From assembly GCF_015351025.1 (NCBI RefSeq), contig NZ_JADKRV010000004.1, positions 186,001-250,000 of the forward strand: a stretch of DNA of 64,000 nucleotides, in the 5' to 3' direction. How positions within the stretch are numbered: the stretch's first letter is position 1; the number at the start of each line of letters is the position of its first letter. Position numbers and translations under genes: made by a program. Of the stretch, positions 1-8,217 are shown piece by piece. The notes under the pieces are model-generated. The model saw nothing but the letters and a program-made list of their open reading frames with translations, searched no databases and was not told the DNA's origin. This stretch comes from Curtobacterium sp. VKM Ac-1376 (GTDB lineage: Bacteria; Actinomycetota; Actinomycetes; Actinomycetales; Microbacteriaceae).

Positions 1-600
1 GAAGCCGTCCGCACGCGAGTTGAACTCCGACTCGACGCAGAACGTGCGCTGGTCGACCGGCAGCTTCGTGACGTCGGACAGGCTCGTGACGTCGCCGAGT
101 TCCTCGACGGCCTCGTCGCGGACGGCGAATGCGTACGTGTTGTTCATCGGCGCCGGTTCGAGCCAGGTCAGCCCGTTGCCGGCGTCCTCTTTCTTGACCG
201 CCGTCCACTGCTCGGTCTTGTCCGGGATCCCCTCGGCGTGGCCCATGAAGGTCAACCAGGCGGTGCCGGTGTACTCGTACGTGAAGTCGGCGGCGTGCGA
301 GGTCATCAGCTCACGGACCGCGACGCTGCCGGGCACGTTCGTCTCGTCGGTCACGTCGAACCCGGCGGCCTTGGCGGCGAGCACCGCGATCTTTCCGAGC
401 ACGAGCTGCTCGGTGAAGTTCTTCGACGTGACGGTGATGTGGGCGTCGGCCGGCAGGTCGTCGATGCGCTGGATGGAACCAGGGGCGGCCTCGGGCACGA
501 ACGACGTCGCGGGCTGCAGGCCGCAGCCGGTCAGGACGAGGGCGGTGGCACCGGCGAGGAACGCGGCGGCACCGGCCCGGGTGCGGGTCCGGTGGTTCAT
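1..600 (-). CDS. glycine betaine/osmoprotectant ABC transporter substrate-binding lipoprotein (partial, C-terminus outside window)
   Basis: Last gene of a four-gene importer operon. Its ATG overlaps the stop of the upstream permease (ATGA at 597-600). The product starts with a positively charged stretch, a hydrophobic segment and the lipobox LTGC at about residues 24-27, so it should be a lipid-anchored extracellular binding protein. After the lipobox comes ITVTSKNFTEQ, the usual start of OpuAC/ProX-type quaternary-amine binding domains. Only about 200 codons lie in the window, so the aromatic ligand cage cannot be checked. Ligand (betaine, choline, carnitine) is inferred from the operon type only. 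Confidence 0.88.
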   Translation of the reverse strand, partial: MNHRTRTRAGAAAFLAGATALVLTGCGLQPATSFVPEAAPGSIQRIDDLPADAHITVTSKNFTEQLVLGKIAVLAAKAAGFDVTDETNVPGSVAVRELMTSHAADFTYEYTGTAWLTFMGHAEGIPDKTEQWTAVKKEDAGNGLTWLEPAPMNNTYAFAVRDEAVEELGDVTSLSDVTKLPVDQRTFCVESEFNSRADGF

Positions 601-1373
601 CTGAGTCCCTTCGGTCGTGCGACCGTCTCGACCACGCGGCCGAGCCAGTCGATGGTGAGGGCGAGCAGGGCGACCAGGAGCGCACCGGAGATCAGCACCT
701 TCGGCAGGAAGAGGTTCACCCCGGTGGTGATGAGCAGGCCGAGACCACCGGCGCCGACGAACGTGGCGAGGCTGGCCGTACCGACGAGGAGCACCAGGGC
801 CGTCCGGATACCGGAGAGCATGACCGGCACGGCGAGCGGGAGCTCGACGCGCATGAGGACGCTGAACGCGCTCATGCCCATGCCCCGGCCGGCCTCGACC
901 AGTCGGGCATCGACGCTCTGCACGCCGATCATGGTGTTCCGGAGCACCGGCAGGATCGCGTAGAGCACGAGAGCGACGACCGCGGACCAGCTGTTCAGGC
1001 CGAGCCAGGCCGCGAGCAGCACGATGAGGCCGACCGCGGGCGCAGCCTGCCCGAAGTTGGCGACGGCGAGCACGTAGACGCTCGCCCGACGCAGGGGGCC
1101 GCGGGTGAGCAGCACCCCGAGCGGGATGCCGATCACGAGCACCAGGATCGTCGACTCCAGCGTGAGCACGAGGTGCTGGCCGGTCAGGTCGAGGATGTCC
1201 GACGGGTTCAGCGTCGTGCGCTCGGTCGGGGTCAGGTCGGCCGTCGCGAGCCACACCGCGAACCCGGCCAGGACGACCAGGATCGCGATCGGCTGGAACA
1301 GCAGACCCTTCCACGAGGTGCGCGCACCGGTTGCCGGGCCGGCTGCCGCGGGGCCGGCCGCGACAGCGCTCAC
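597..1373 (-). CDS. quaternary-amine ABC transporter permease (OpuBB/ProW type)
   Basis: 258-residue inner-membrane permease with about six hydrophobic segments. The binding-protein-dependent transport signature EAGRGMGMSAFSVLMRVELP lies in the cytoplasmic loop that contacts the ATPase. It starts with GTG inside the stop of the ATPase gene (GTGA overlap at 1370-1373) and its own stop overlaps the binding-protein ATG, so the genes are translationally coupled. It is homologous to the other permease of this operon (2628-3275), so the membrane part is probably a heterodimer, as in OpuC systems. Confidence 0.93.
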   Translation of the reverse strand: MSAVAAGPAAAGPATGARTSWKGLLFQPIAILVVLAGFAVWLATADLTPTERTTLNPSDILDLTGQHLVLTLESTILVLVIGIPLGVLLTRGPLRRASVYVLAVANFGQAAPAVGLIVLLAAWLGLNSWSAVVALVLYAILPVLRNTMIGVQSVDARLVEAGRGMGMSAFSVLMRVELPLAVPVMLSGIRTALVLLVGTASLATFVGAGGLGLLITTGVNLFLPKVLISGALLVALLALTIDWLGRVVETVARPKGLR

Positions 1374-2641
1374 AGGTCTTCCCCCGTGGGCATGGAGGCC
1401 ATCGGGGACGACGGCATCGTCTCGATCGGGTTCGTGTTCGTCCCGACCGGCGTGTAGGCCTGCTCGTTCGCGGCGGCCGCGCGGGATCGGGTGATGGCCT
1501 CCATCACGGTCTCGACCGTGATGACCCCGCGGAAGGCGTCGCGTCGCCCGGTGACGAGTGCGGCACCGGCACTCGAGACGAGCATGGTGTCGAGCGCGTC
1601 GTTGAGGGTCGCGCCCTCGCCGACGACGGGCAGGCCCGGTTCGACGCCGTCGGGGATGCGTTCGAGGCGCTCGAGCTGCCGGCGCGACGGCCAGCCGATC
1701 GGGCGCTGGCGATGGTCGACGACGACGACGTGCTGGTGTCCGCCGGCCTCGTTCATCCGCTGCAGCACGGCCTTGACCTCTTCGCCGGGGGAGCAGGTCA
1801 CGGCGGACTCGACCTCGACGTCGCGCACGCGGTTCAGCGTCAGCTGCTTCAGCCCGGCACCGGAGCCGATGAAGTTCTCGACGAACTCGTTCGCCGGCTC
1901 GGCCAGGATCCGCTCGGGGGTGTCGTACTGCACGATGTGGGCGCCCTCGGTGAAGATGACGATCCAGTCGCCGAGCTTCACGGCCTCGTCGAAGTCGTGC
2001 GTGACGATGACGATCGTCTTGTGCAACTCCTCTTGGATGCGCAGGAGCTCGTCCTGAAGGCGCTGGCGGGTGATCGGGTCGACCGCACCGAACGGCTCGT
2101 CCATGAGCAGGACCGGCGGGTCCGCTGCGAGCGCGCGGGCCACGCCGACGCGCTGCTGCTGGCCGCCGGAGAGCTCGCGGGGGTACCGGTCGCGGTAGGT
2201 GTCGGGATCGAGCGAGACCAGGTCGAGGAGCTCGTCGACGCGCGCCGCGACCTTCTCCTTCGACCAGCCGAGCATCTTCGGCACGATGGCGATGTTCGCC
2301 GCGACGGTCATGTGTGGGAAGAGCCCGCCGGCCTGGATCACGTAGCCCATGCGGCGGCGGAGCTCGTCGCCGTCGATGCCCGTGACGTCGTCGTCACCGA
2401 CGACGATCCGACCCTGGGTGGGCTCGATCAGGCGGTTGATCATCTTGAGGGTCGTCGTCTTGCCGCAGCCGGACGGGCCGACGAGCATGACGATCTTGCC
2501 GGCCGGGATCTCGAGCGTGATGCCGTCGACCGCGGGCTTCGACTGTCCGGGGTACCGCTTGGTGACCTCGTCGAGCAGGATGCTGCGTCCGGTGACGTCC
2601 CCGTCGGGCGCGGTGGTGGTGGCGGAGTCAGTGCTGGACAC
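1370..2641 (-). CDS. quaternary-amine ABC transporter ATP-binding protein with CBS domains (OpuCA/ProV type)
   Basis: 423-residue ATPase. Walker A GPSGCGKTTTLKMI lies near residue 55, the ABC signature LSGGQQQRVGVARALA near 155 and Walker B VLLMDEPFGAVDP follows. The C-terminal third (about 255-380) reads as a CBS pair; in OpuA/OpuC homologues this senses ionic strength or c-di-AMP. The start is GTG at 2641, 14 nt inside the upstream permease gene. A low-complexity tail follows the second CBS repeat. Family assignment is secure; the regulatory ligand of the CBS module is not visible. Confidence 0.95.
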   Translation of the reverse strand: MSSTDSATTTAPDGDVTGRSILLDEVTKRYPGQSKPAVDGITLEIPAGKIVMLVGPSGCGKTTTLKMINRLIEPTQGRIVVGDDDVTGIDGDELRRRMGYVIQAGGLFPHMTVAANIAIVPKMLGWSKEKVAARVDELLDLVSLDPDTYRDRYPRELSGGQQQRVGVARALAADPPVLLMDEPFGAVDPITRQRLQDELLRIQEELHKTIVIVTHDFDEAVKLGDWIVIFTEGAHIVQYDTPERILAEPANEFVENFIGSGAGLKQLTLNRVRDVEVESAVTCSPGEEVKAVLQRMNEAGGHQHVVVVDHRQRPIGWPSRRQLERLERIPDGVEPGLPVVGEGATLNDALDTMLVSSAGAALVTGRRDAFRGVITVETVMEAITRSRAAAANEQAYTPVGTNTNPIETMPSSPMASMPTGEDL

Positions 2642-3275
2642 GGATACCTCTCGAGATGGTCAGGCGGCCGAGGCCGATGAGGAGCAGGTCGAGGACGAGG
2701 GCCAGCAGGATGACGCCGACCACCCCGACCACGACGGAGGACAGGGCGTTGGCACCGCCGAGGCGGGACAGCCCGGAGAAGATGAAGCCGCCGAGCCCGG
2801 GGCCGAGCGCGTAGGCAGCGATGGCGGCGATCCCCATCACCATCTGGGCGGAGACGCGCACGCCGCTGAGGATGATCGGCCACGCCATCGGCAGTTCGAT
2901 CTGCAGCAGGGTCCGGAACCGGCTCATCCCGATGCCGCGCGCCGACTCGACGACGGTGGGCGGGATCTCGGCGAGACCGACGACCGCGTTGCGCAGGATC
3001 GGCAGCGCGGCGAAGAAGACGACCGTGACGACCGACGGCAGGACCCCGAAGCCGAGCGGGACGATGAGCAGGCCGATGACCGCGAAGGACGGCAGGGTGA
3101 GGCCGATGGCGGACACCCCGTTCGCGACGGAGGTCAGGCGGGGGCTGCGGTAGACGAGTGTGGCGAGCACCACGGCGATGACCGTGGCGAGGACCACGCA
3201 CTGGACGACCAGTGAGAAGTGCTGCCACGATGCGAACCAGATCTGGCTCCATCGCTCCACGACGTACTGGAACAC
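2628..3275 (-). CDS. quaternary-amine ABC transporter permease, first gene of the operon
   Basis: 215-residue permease with about five to six hydrophobic segments and the loop signature ESARGIGMSRFRTLLQIELP. A longer frame opens at 3398, but I place the start at GTG 3275 because an AAGGGGAG ribosome site lies just upstream and the residues before it do not look coding. It heads a minus-strand operon permease-ATPase-permease-binding protein. The promoter should lie in 3276-3482; I see no clear operator there. Confidence 0.9.
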   Translation of the reverse strand: MFQYVVERWSQIWFASWQHFSLVVQCVVLATVIAVVLATLVYRSPRLTSVANGVSAIGLTLPSFAVIGLLIVPLGFGVLPSVVTVVFFAALPILRNAVVGLAEIPPTVVESARGIGMSRFRTLLQIELPMAWPIILSGVRVSAQMVMGIAAIAAYALGPGLGGFIFSGLSRLGGANALSSVVVGVVGVILLALVLDLLLIGLGRLTISRGIRVQH

Positions 3276-3482
3276 GGGTGGGCGCTCCCCTTCCGGTCGG
3301 CTGAACTGCCCACAGATCGGGGCACGAGCTGCGCCAAAGCTACGCAGCACCGAGATGCGATGTGCAACCCGAACCGGTGACGCGCTCGTTTGCCTCACAC
3401 TCGCCCACAGAGGAACCCCTGATCAGCGCCTGGTGACCGCGGTGATCCTGGGAGAACGGTAACGATCGTGAGGCCGCATCGG

Positions 3483-4175
3483 CTATGCCTCGACGTCGCG
3501 CAATCCGGCACGTTCCGCGATGTCGACGAGCTGCTCACGCCACCGCACCCATTCCTCCGGGGTCTTGTCGGCGAGGTTGCCGTCCCCGTCACCCGCGAGT
3601 CCGTCGAGCATCTCGCGCACGATGTCCGCGTGTCCCGCGTGCCGCGCGGTCTCGTACGCCATGTGCACGAGGATCCGGTGCACCGTGACGTCACGGTGCC
3701 CCTCCGGCCACCACGGCACCGTTCCGGGGGCGTCGAGGTCGAGCGCCTCGATCGTGGCGTCGGCGTGCGCGGCGCTGCGGTGGTGGAACGCCACGACGTC
3801 GGCCATCGTCTCGTCGAGCGACGCGTACATGTCCGCGCCGTCCCACGACTCGAGCCAGGCGGGCGCATCGGGCAGCGGCCGCCCGAAGACCTCGCCGAAG
3901 TACCCCGCCTGCACCCCGGCGACGTGCTTCACGAGGCCGAGGACGTTCGTGCCGGTCGGCGTCACCGGCCAGCGGGCCTGCCGTTCGGCCAGTCCGTCGA
4001 GCTTCGCGAGCAGTGCGGCCCGGTGCTTCTGCAGGTACCGGTGCAGTGTCTGCTTGACCACGGCGGCGGCGGGGATCCCCGTCGAGCCCTCGTCCGACAG
4101 CAGTGCGTTCCCGCTCGCCGCAAGGGTGCTGGGGGCCGCTGGGTGCACCCGGGGGACGGCGTCGGTGTCGCTCAT
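3483..4175 (-). CDS. DinB family protein (DUF664-like)
   Basis: 230 residues. The fold is indicated by the amphipathic helix ending in HVAGVQAGYFGEVFG, a central WLESWDG segment, and HRILVHMAYETARHAGHADI; the histidines at these spacings form the metal site of DinB/YfiT-like four-helix bundles. The start ATG 4175 overlaps the stop of the upstream gene (ATGA), so the two are co-translated. DinB proteins include thiol-dependent S-transferases and many of unknown substrate, so no reaction is claimed. Confidence 0.85.
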   Translation of the reverse strand: MSDTDAVPRVHPAAPSTLAASGNALLSDEGSTGIPAAAVVKQTLHRYLQKHRAALLAKLDGLAERQARWPVTPTGTNVLGLVKHVAGVQAGYFGEVFGRPLPDAPAWLESWDGADMYASLDETMADVVAFHHRSAAHADATIEALDLDAPGTVPWWPEGHRDVTVHRILVHMAYETARHAGHADIVREMLDGLAGDGDGNLADKTPEEWVRWREQLVDIAERAGLRDVEA

Positions 4176-4783
4176 GCCCTCGATCGTGCCACCCGGGCCT
4201 CCTGCAGGCGCGCCGTCTCCTGGACCGCGACCCGTTCGGCCGTCAGCAGCAGTCCCGCGACGTCCGCCGACGTGCGGGCAGGTGCGTCGTTCCAGCTGGT
4301 CAGGTCGCGCACCCGTCCCATCCGGATGTCGGGTGCCGGGCACCAGAGCACGGGCTCGCCCTCGTCACGGGCGAGCGCGTGCCAGACGACGTCGAGCGAG
4401 TGCTGCACCCGTGGCGCGTGCACGGCGTGTGGCCCGCCGGCAGCGGACACCACCGCTCCGACCAGGCAGGCGCCGACGAGCGGCCGGCCCTGCACGTCCA
4501 TCGCGGCGGCGCTGGAGGCCTTGCACACGCGACCGTGCTCGTCGAGGTAGGCGAACCAGGCGTGCTGGATCCACCCGCGCTCGACGACGCCCCGGGCGTC
4601 CGACAGCAGGTGGACGAGCTCGCCGAGCTCGCGCAACCGGTCGTCGAGCCGTCGTGCGCGTGCTGCGGCGCGGTGGTCGGCGAACCGGTCGAGGAGCCCG
4701 CGCAGACCGCGACGCTCGGGTCGGACGAGGGCGGGGGAGGCGTCGGTGGCGACGTCGTGCTGGACGCGGAGCTCGAGGGTCAT
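4172..4783 (-). CDS. hypothetical protein, possibly DUF6197-like
   Basis: 203 residues. The chosen ATG has a GGAGGGG ribosome site; the longer open frame to 4948 is probably not coding. The middle region (RGWIQHAWFAYLDEHGRVCKASSAAA, here split as RGWIQHAWFAYL then VCKASSAAA) followed by a GACLVGAV segment and a DVVWHAL helix resembles the small actinobacterial family DUF6197, but this is recall without alignment. No catalytic motif, signal or membrane segment is seen. It is coupled to the DinB gene by an ATGA overlap and follows the kinase gene by 58 nt, suggesting one transcript. Confidence 0.6.
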   Translation of the reverse strand: MTLELRVQHDVATDASPALVRPERRGLRGLLDRFADHRAAARARRLDDRLRELGELVHLLSDARGVVERGWIQHAWFAYLDEHGRVCKASSAAAMDVQGRPLVGACLVGAVVSAAGGPHAVHAPRVQHSLDVVWHALARDEGEPVLWCPAPDIRMGRVRDLTSWNDAPARTSADVAGLLLTAERVAVQETARLQEARVARSRA

Positions 4784-4841
4784 GGTGGCCCCTCCGATCG
4801 GCTGTGCACGGATGGTGCGGTCACGATAGCCCGGCCGGGAC

Positions 4842-5717
4842 TCAGCCGTCCAGCACCGCGTCGATGCTCCGCCGTGCGACGCTCCGGAAGGCGCGGTCGT
4901 CGGCCGTCGCGAGCGCGGAGGCGAGCGCGATCGCCCAGCCGCGTGCACGTCCCCAGGTGGTGTCCGGAACCGTGACCAGCGCGCGGAACGCGTGACGCCC
5001 CTGCCGGTCGAGCGTCAGCCAGGCGGTCGCGAGGTCCACGGCGGGGTCCCCCGCGGTCACGTCACCGAAGTCGATCACCGCCGACAGGCGGTCGTCGCCG
5101 TCCGGGCGCTCCACGAGCAGGTTGAACGGGTGCAGGTCGCCGTGCACCCAGACGGGAGGCCCGGTGTGCGCCGGCAGCGCGGCCGCGGTCCGCCAGGCTG
5201 CCGCCAGCTCGACGGCACGGGGCACCTCTGCCGTGTCGAGTCGCGCCAGGACGGCGTCGCTGCGCGTCGCGAGCGGCACGCCCCGGAACGGGTTCAGCGG
5301 GGCGTCCGCCGGCGCGGGCACGTGCAGCAGTCCGACGAAGGCGGCGAGCGCCTCGGCCACGGGCACCCCCGCAGCTCGCTCGCCGATCGGCGCACCGGGC
5401 AGCCACCGCACGACGCTCCACGACCACGGGTACCGGGGCCCCGGACGTCCGACGCGCACCGGTTGCGGCACCGGCACGACGGGTGCGACACGGGCGGCGA
5501 TCTCCGGCAGCCAGCGCTGCTCGTGCTCGACGAGCTGCGCGGCGACCGCCCGTCGGGGCACGCGCACGGCCAGGTCCGCGCCGAGGCGCAGCACGACGTT
5601 GTCCCAGCCGTTCGCCACGACCTCGAGCGGCAGTCCGGCCAGGTCGGGGTGCTGGTCGTGCAGCAGGGCACGGACCAGCGGGACGTCGACGTCGACCTCG
5701 GCGGACGGGGTGGGCAT
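4842..5717 (-). CDS. aminoglycoside phosphotransferase (APH) family protein
   Basis: 291-residue kinase-like protein. VWVHGDLHPFNLLV (Brenner-type catalytic loop with Asp and Asn) is followed by VIDFGDVTAGDPAVDLATA, the metal-binding DFG-equivalent. The N-lobe carries VRVPRRA, probably holding the nucleotide. Length and motif order fit the APH/choline-kinase superfamily. Chromosomal members often phosphorylate unknown small molecules, so resistance should not be assumed. It heads an apparent three-gene transcript with the unknown and DinB genes downstream. Confidence 0.88.
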   Translation of the reverse strand: MPTPSAEVDVDVPLVRALLHDQHPDLAGLPLEVVANGWDNVVLRLGADLAVRVPRRAVAAQLVEHEQRWLPEIAARVAPVVPVPQPVRVGRPGPRYPWSWSVVRWLPGAPIGERAAGVPVAEALAAFVGLLHVPAPADAPLNPFRGVPLATRSDAVLARLDTAEVPRAVELAAAWRTAAALPAHTGPPVWVHGDLHPFNLLVERPDGDDRLSAVIDFGDVTAGDPAVDLATAWLTLDRQGRHAFRALVTVPDTTWGRARGWAIALASALATADDRAFRSVARRSIDAVLDG

Positions 5718-5801
5718 CGCGTCAGGCTAGTGGGCCGCGGGACACATGCCCGCGAACTGGGGCCGCTGGCCCGACACGACTCTGGGTATCCTCATGGGCA
5801 G

Positions 5802-5837
5802 GTGACGTGGGTGTTTCCCTGGGGGGACCCGCGTCAC
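5802..5837. terminator. inverted repeat at the end of the TetR gene
   Basis: GTGACGTGGGT at 5802-5812 pairs with ACCCGCGTCAC at 5827-5837 with one mismatch. It overlaps the TetR stop codon and is placed to end its transcript. There is no clear T-tract on the relevant strand, so its efficiency is uncertain. Confidence 0.45.
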
Positions 5838-6484
5838 TCCGGGGCGATGATCGCGACGAGCCGCGGGATCTCCGGTCGCAGCCGCTCGGTGACGAACGCG
5901 TCGAGCAGGACCGTCCAGAGCTCCCGAAGCCCCTCGAACAGGTCCGCGCGGCGCGTCAGGACGTCGGACACCGTCTGCACACCCGTGTACGCACGGACGA
6001 CGACCCGGCCGACGAGCTCCGGGTCCCACCGCGGGTCCAGCTCGCCCGCGTCGACGGCCTGCCGGGCGAACCCGGCGACCACCGTCGTCCAGTCCGTGTA
6101 CGGGTCCTCCCGGGCGACCTCGCGCGCCGCGACGTCGGTCGACAGCCGGACGCCGGCGCTGACGACCACCTCGGCGGTGATCTGCACCGCGAGTCCCTGC
6201 GACAGCCACATGATCGACTCGAGCGGGGTGGTTCCCCGTGCGACCGCGGCCTCGCCGTACCGTCGGGAGATCGCGTGCTGCTCGGCCACCACGGCACCCG
6301 CCATGTCGGCCTTCGACGTGAAGTGGAAGTACAGCGCGCCCTTGGTCATCCCGATCCGCTCGGCGATGCCGTCCATCGAGGCGCCGACGTACCCGCGCTC
6401 GTCGAACTCCCCGGCCGCCCCCTCGATGATCGCGGTCCGGGTCGCGAGCGATCGCTGCTGCCGGGTCGGTCGGTCCTGCGCCAT
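5834..6484 (-). CDS. TetR family regulator resembling gamma-butyrolactone (ScbR/ArpA-type) receptors
   Basis: 216 residues. The N-terminal HTH is typical: a helix RTAIIEGAAGEFDERGY, then IAERIGMTKGALYFHF near residues 35-50. In the ligand domain, AGVRLSTD near the middle and a later YTGVQTVSDVL match landmarks of Streptomyces ScbR-like receptors (AGVRLS, GIQVVS). The start is ATG 6484; the frame continues upstream but is not coding-like. It is divergent from the membrane-protein gene at 6575, and the 90-bp space between them carries an imperfect palindrome. Ligand and targets are unknown. Confidence 0.85.
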   Translation of the reverse strand: MAQDRPTRQQRSLATRTAIIEGAAGEFDERGYVGASMDGIAERIGMTKGALYFHFTSKADMAGAVVAEQHAISRRYGEAAVARGTTPLESIMWLSQGLAVQITAEVVVSAGVRLSTDVAAREVAREDPYTDWTTVVAGFARQAVDAGELDPRWDPELVGRVVVRAYTGVQTVSDVLTRRADLFEGLRELWTVLLDAFVTERLRPEIPRLVAIIAPE

Positions 6485-6538
6485 GGGCACCGATCGTAGC
6501 CAGCGCGGACTGCGCGCGGGGACAACCGGGCGGCGTTC

Positions 6539-6560
6539 GGCATGTGTTCGGGCACGTGCC
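6539..6560. promoter_or_regulatory. candidate operator between the TetR gene and the divergent membrane gene
   Basis: GGCATGTG at 6539-6546 and CACGTGCC at 6553-6560 form a 22-bp palindrome with one mismatch. It sits 55 bp upstream of the regulator start and 15 bp before the membrane-protein start, where a TetR dimer could control both. This is inferred from symmetry and position only. Confidence 0.4.
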
Positions 6561-6574
6561 CTACGGTCGGCGCC

Positions 6575-7018
6575 ATGGACGGATGGCGGAGCCCGGCGCG
6601 CTGGGCACGGACCGGACGGTGGCTGCTGCTGCCGATCGCGGTGCTCGACTGGGTCGCGCTCGCACCGCAGACCGTGGTCGTGCTCGCGTTCCTCGTCGCC
6701 GTCGTCGGGCTCGCCGGCATGGCCGCGGCCCTCGTGGTGCACATGCTCGGGCGGTCCCGCGGGGCGATGGCCGCCGTCGGGGTCGTGCTGCTGCTCGGTG
6801 GGCTCGTCGTGTTCGGCCTCGACCCGTTCCCCGGCTCCTTCCCGCTGATCGACCCCTGGTGGCCCGAGTCGATCACGCAGCCGCAGCACGTCGGCAGCGC
6901 CTACTGGCAGCTCGCCGGCCTGGGCATCGAACTCGCCGGGTTCGCCCTGCTCGCCACGCTGCTCGTGGTCACGCTCACGGGGACCCCCCGCACTCGCCAG
7001 GACCGCTTCCGCTCCTGA
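6575..7018 (+). CDS. four-helix hypothetical membrane protein
   Basis: 147 residues with hydrophobic segments at about 16-34, 36-55, 64-82 and 112-133, and a short positive C-terminal tail. An extracellular-looking loop before the last helix is rich in Pro and Trp (DPFPGSFPLIDPWWPES). I recognise no family. The ATG at 6575 is preferred over an upstream start at 6542 because the residues in between overlap the candidate operator and look non-coding. It is divergent from the TetR gene and may be its target. Confidence 0.7.
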   Translation: MDGWRSPARWARTGRWLLLPIAVLDWVALAPQTVVVLAFLVAVVGLAGMAAALVVHMLGRSRGAMAAVGVVLLLGGLVVFGLDPFPGSFPLIDPWWPESITQPQHVGSAYWQLAGLGIELAGFALLATLLVVTLTGTPRTRQDRFRS

Positions 7019-7048
7019 CGCCCGCGGCACGGGTGACGCCACGCCCGC

Positions 7049-8217
7049 TCAGCGGCGGGTGAGCACCACGAGGGTCACGTCGACGCCGACGCCGACGCCG
7101 ACGCCCTCGGGCATGAGTGCTCGGACCCGCTCCACGACCGCGGCGCCGTCCGACGTGGACCGCACCAGGTCGGCGAGGTCGTCGAGGTGCCGCAGGCCGT
7201 CCAACGTCAGGACGCCCTGCGTGCACACCACGAGCCGGTCACCGGGTCCGAGCTCGAGCACCCCGGGGGACCGCGGGATCGACGGGGGCTGCAGTCCCAA
7301 CGGCAGGTCGAGCGAGTGCAGGGTCCGGCCGGTGCCGTCGGCACGGACGAGGACGGCGAGGCCGTGCCCGGCGTCACCGAAGTCGGCGTGACCCGTCGTC
7401 GGGTCGAGCCGCAGGTGGAAGAGCGACCCGACAGCGTCCGCAGCCGACAGGTCGGCGGTGATCTGGGCCTCCAGGCCGCCGATCGCGTCCTGCATGGCGG
7501 TGCCGGTCCGCGCGACCACCGCGCCGTGCACGGCTGCGGCGAGCAGTCCGGACGCCGGGCCTGCGGCGGTGACCCGGCCCACGGTCACGTGCAGCGCGCC
7601 GTCCGGAGCGACCCGCCAGTCGGCCACGTCACCGCCGCCGGCGTCGTGCTGCGCGGCCAGGACGTCGAGGGAGTGCCCGAGGACCTCCACGGGTTCCGGC
7701 GCCAGGCCGTCGAGCGCCATGCGGGTCCGCCCGCGGTCCATGGCCTCGCCGAGCTCCCGCTCCGCCCACCTGGCGAGGTCGCCCAGCAGCGCGAGCTCGT
7801 CGACCCCGAACTCCCGCGGCTTCGCGTCCATGATGCAGAGCGTGCCCACACGGGTTCCGTCGACCATGGTCAGCGGCGCGCCCGCGTAGAACCGGACCCC
7901 CTGCTCCGTGACGGCGGCCGGTGGCGGAACCGGGGGTCGAGCGTGGCGTCCGGCACGACCATCGGCTCGTTCGTCAGCACCGTCGCCGAGCAGAACACCT
8001 GCTCCTCCGGCGCACTCCCGCCCTGCCGCCAGCCCTGCGTCGACTGTGCCGTGACGACACCGCCGTGCACCAGGTTGAGGAACGTCAGGGGGACCCCGAA
8101 GGCCTCCTGCGTCATCCGCGTGATGCGGTCGAAGCGCTCCTCCGGTCCGCTGCCGAGGACACCGAGCGCCTCGACGACGGCGGTGCGGTGCGCTGTGGCG
8201 GGGTCGGGCGCGGTCAT
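7049..8217 (-). pseudogene. GAF domain plus degenerate SpoIIE/PP2C-like protein, frameshifted
   Basis: Two frames together make one protein. From ATG 8217 the first frame encodes the start of a GAF domain (RITRMTQEAFGVPLTFLNLV, ending VVPDATLDPRFRHRP). The GAF domain continues in another frame from about 7915 (AVTEQGVRFYAGAPL, then VGTLCIMD) and leads to a C-terminal PP2C-like domain. The span is 1169 nt, one short of a multiple of three, so one lost base near 7915-7925 explains it. The phosphatase motifs are also degenerate: GDV is GRV, TDG is TQG (VVCTQGVLT) and the final DD is VD (VDVTLVVLTRR), so metal-binding Asp residues are missing. It is coupled to the ThuA gene upstream by an ATGA overlap. 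Sequencing error is possible for the frameshift but not for the motif losses. Confidence 0.8.
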
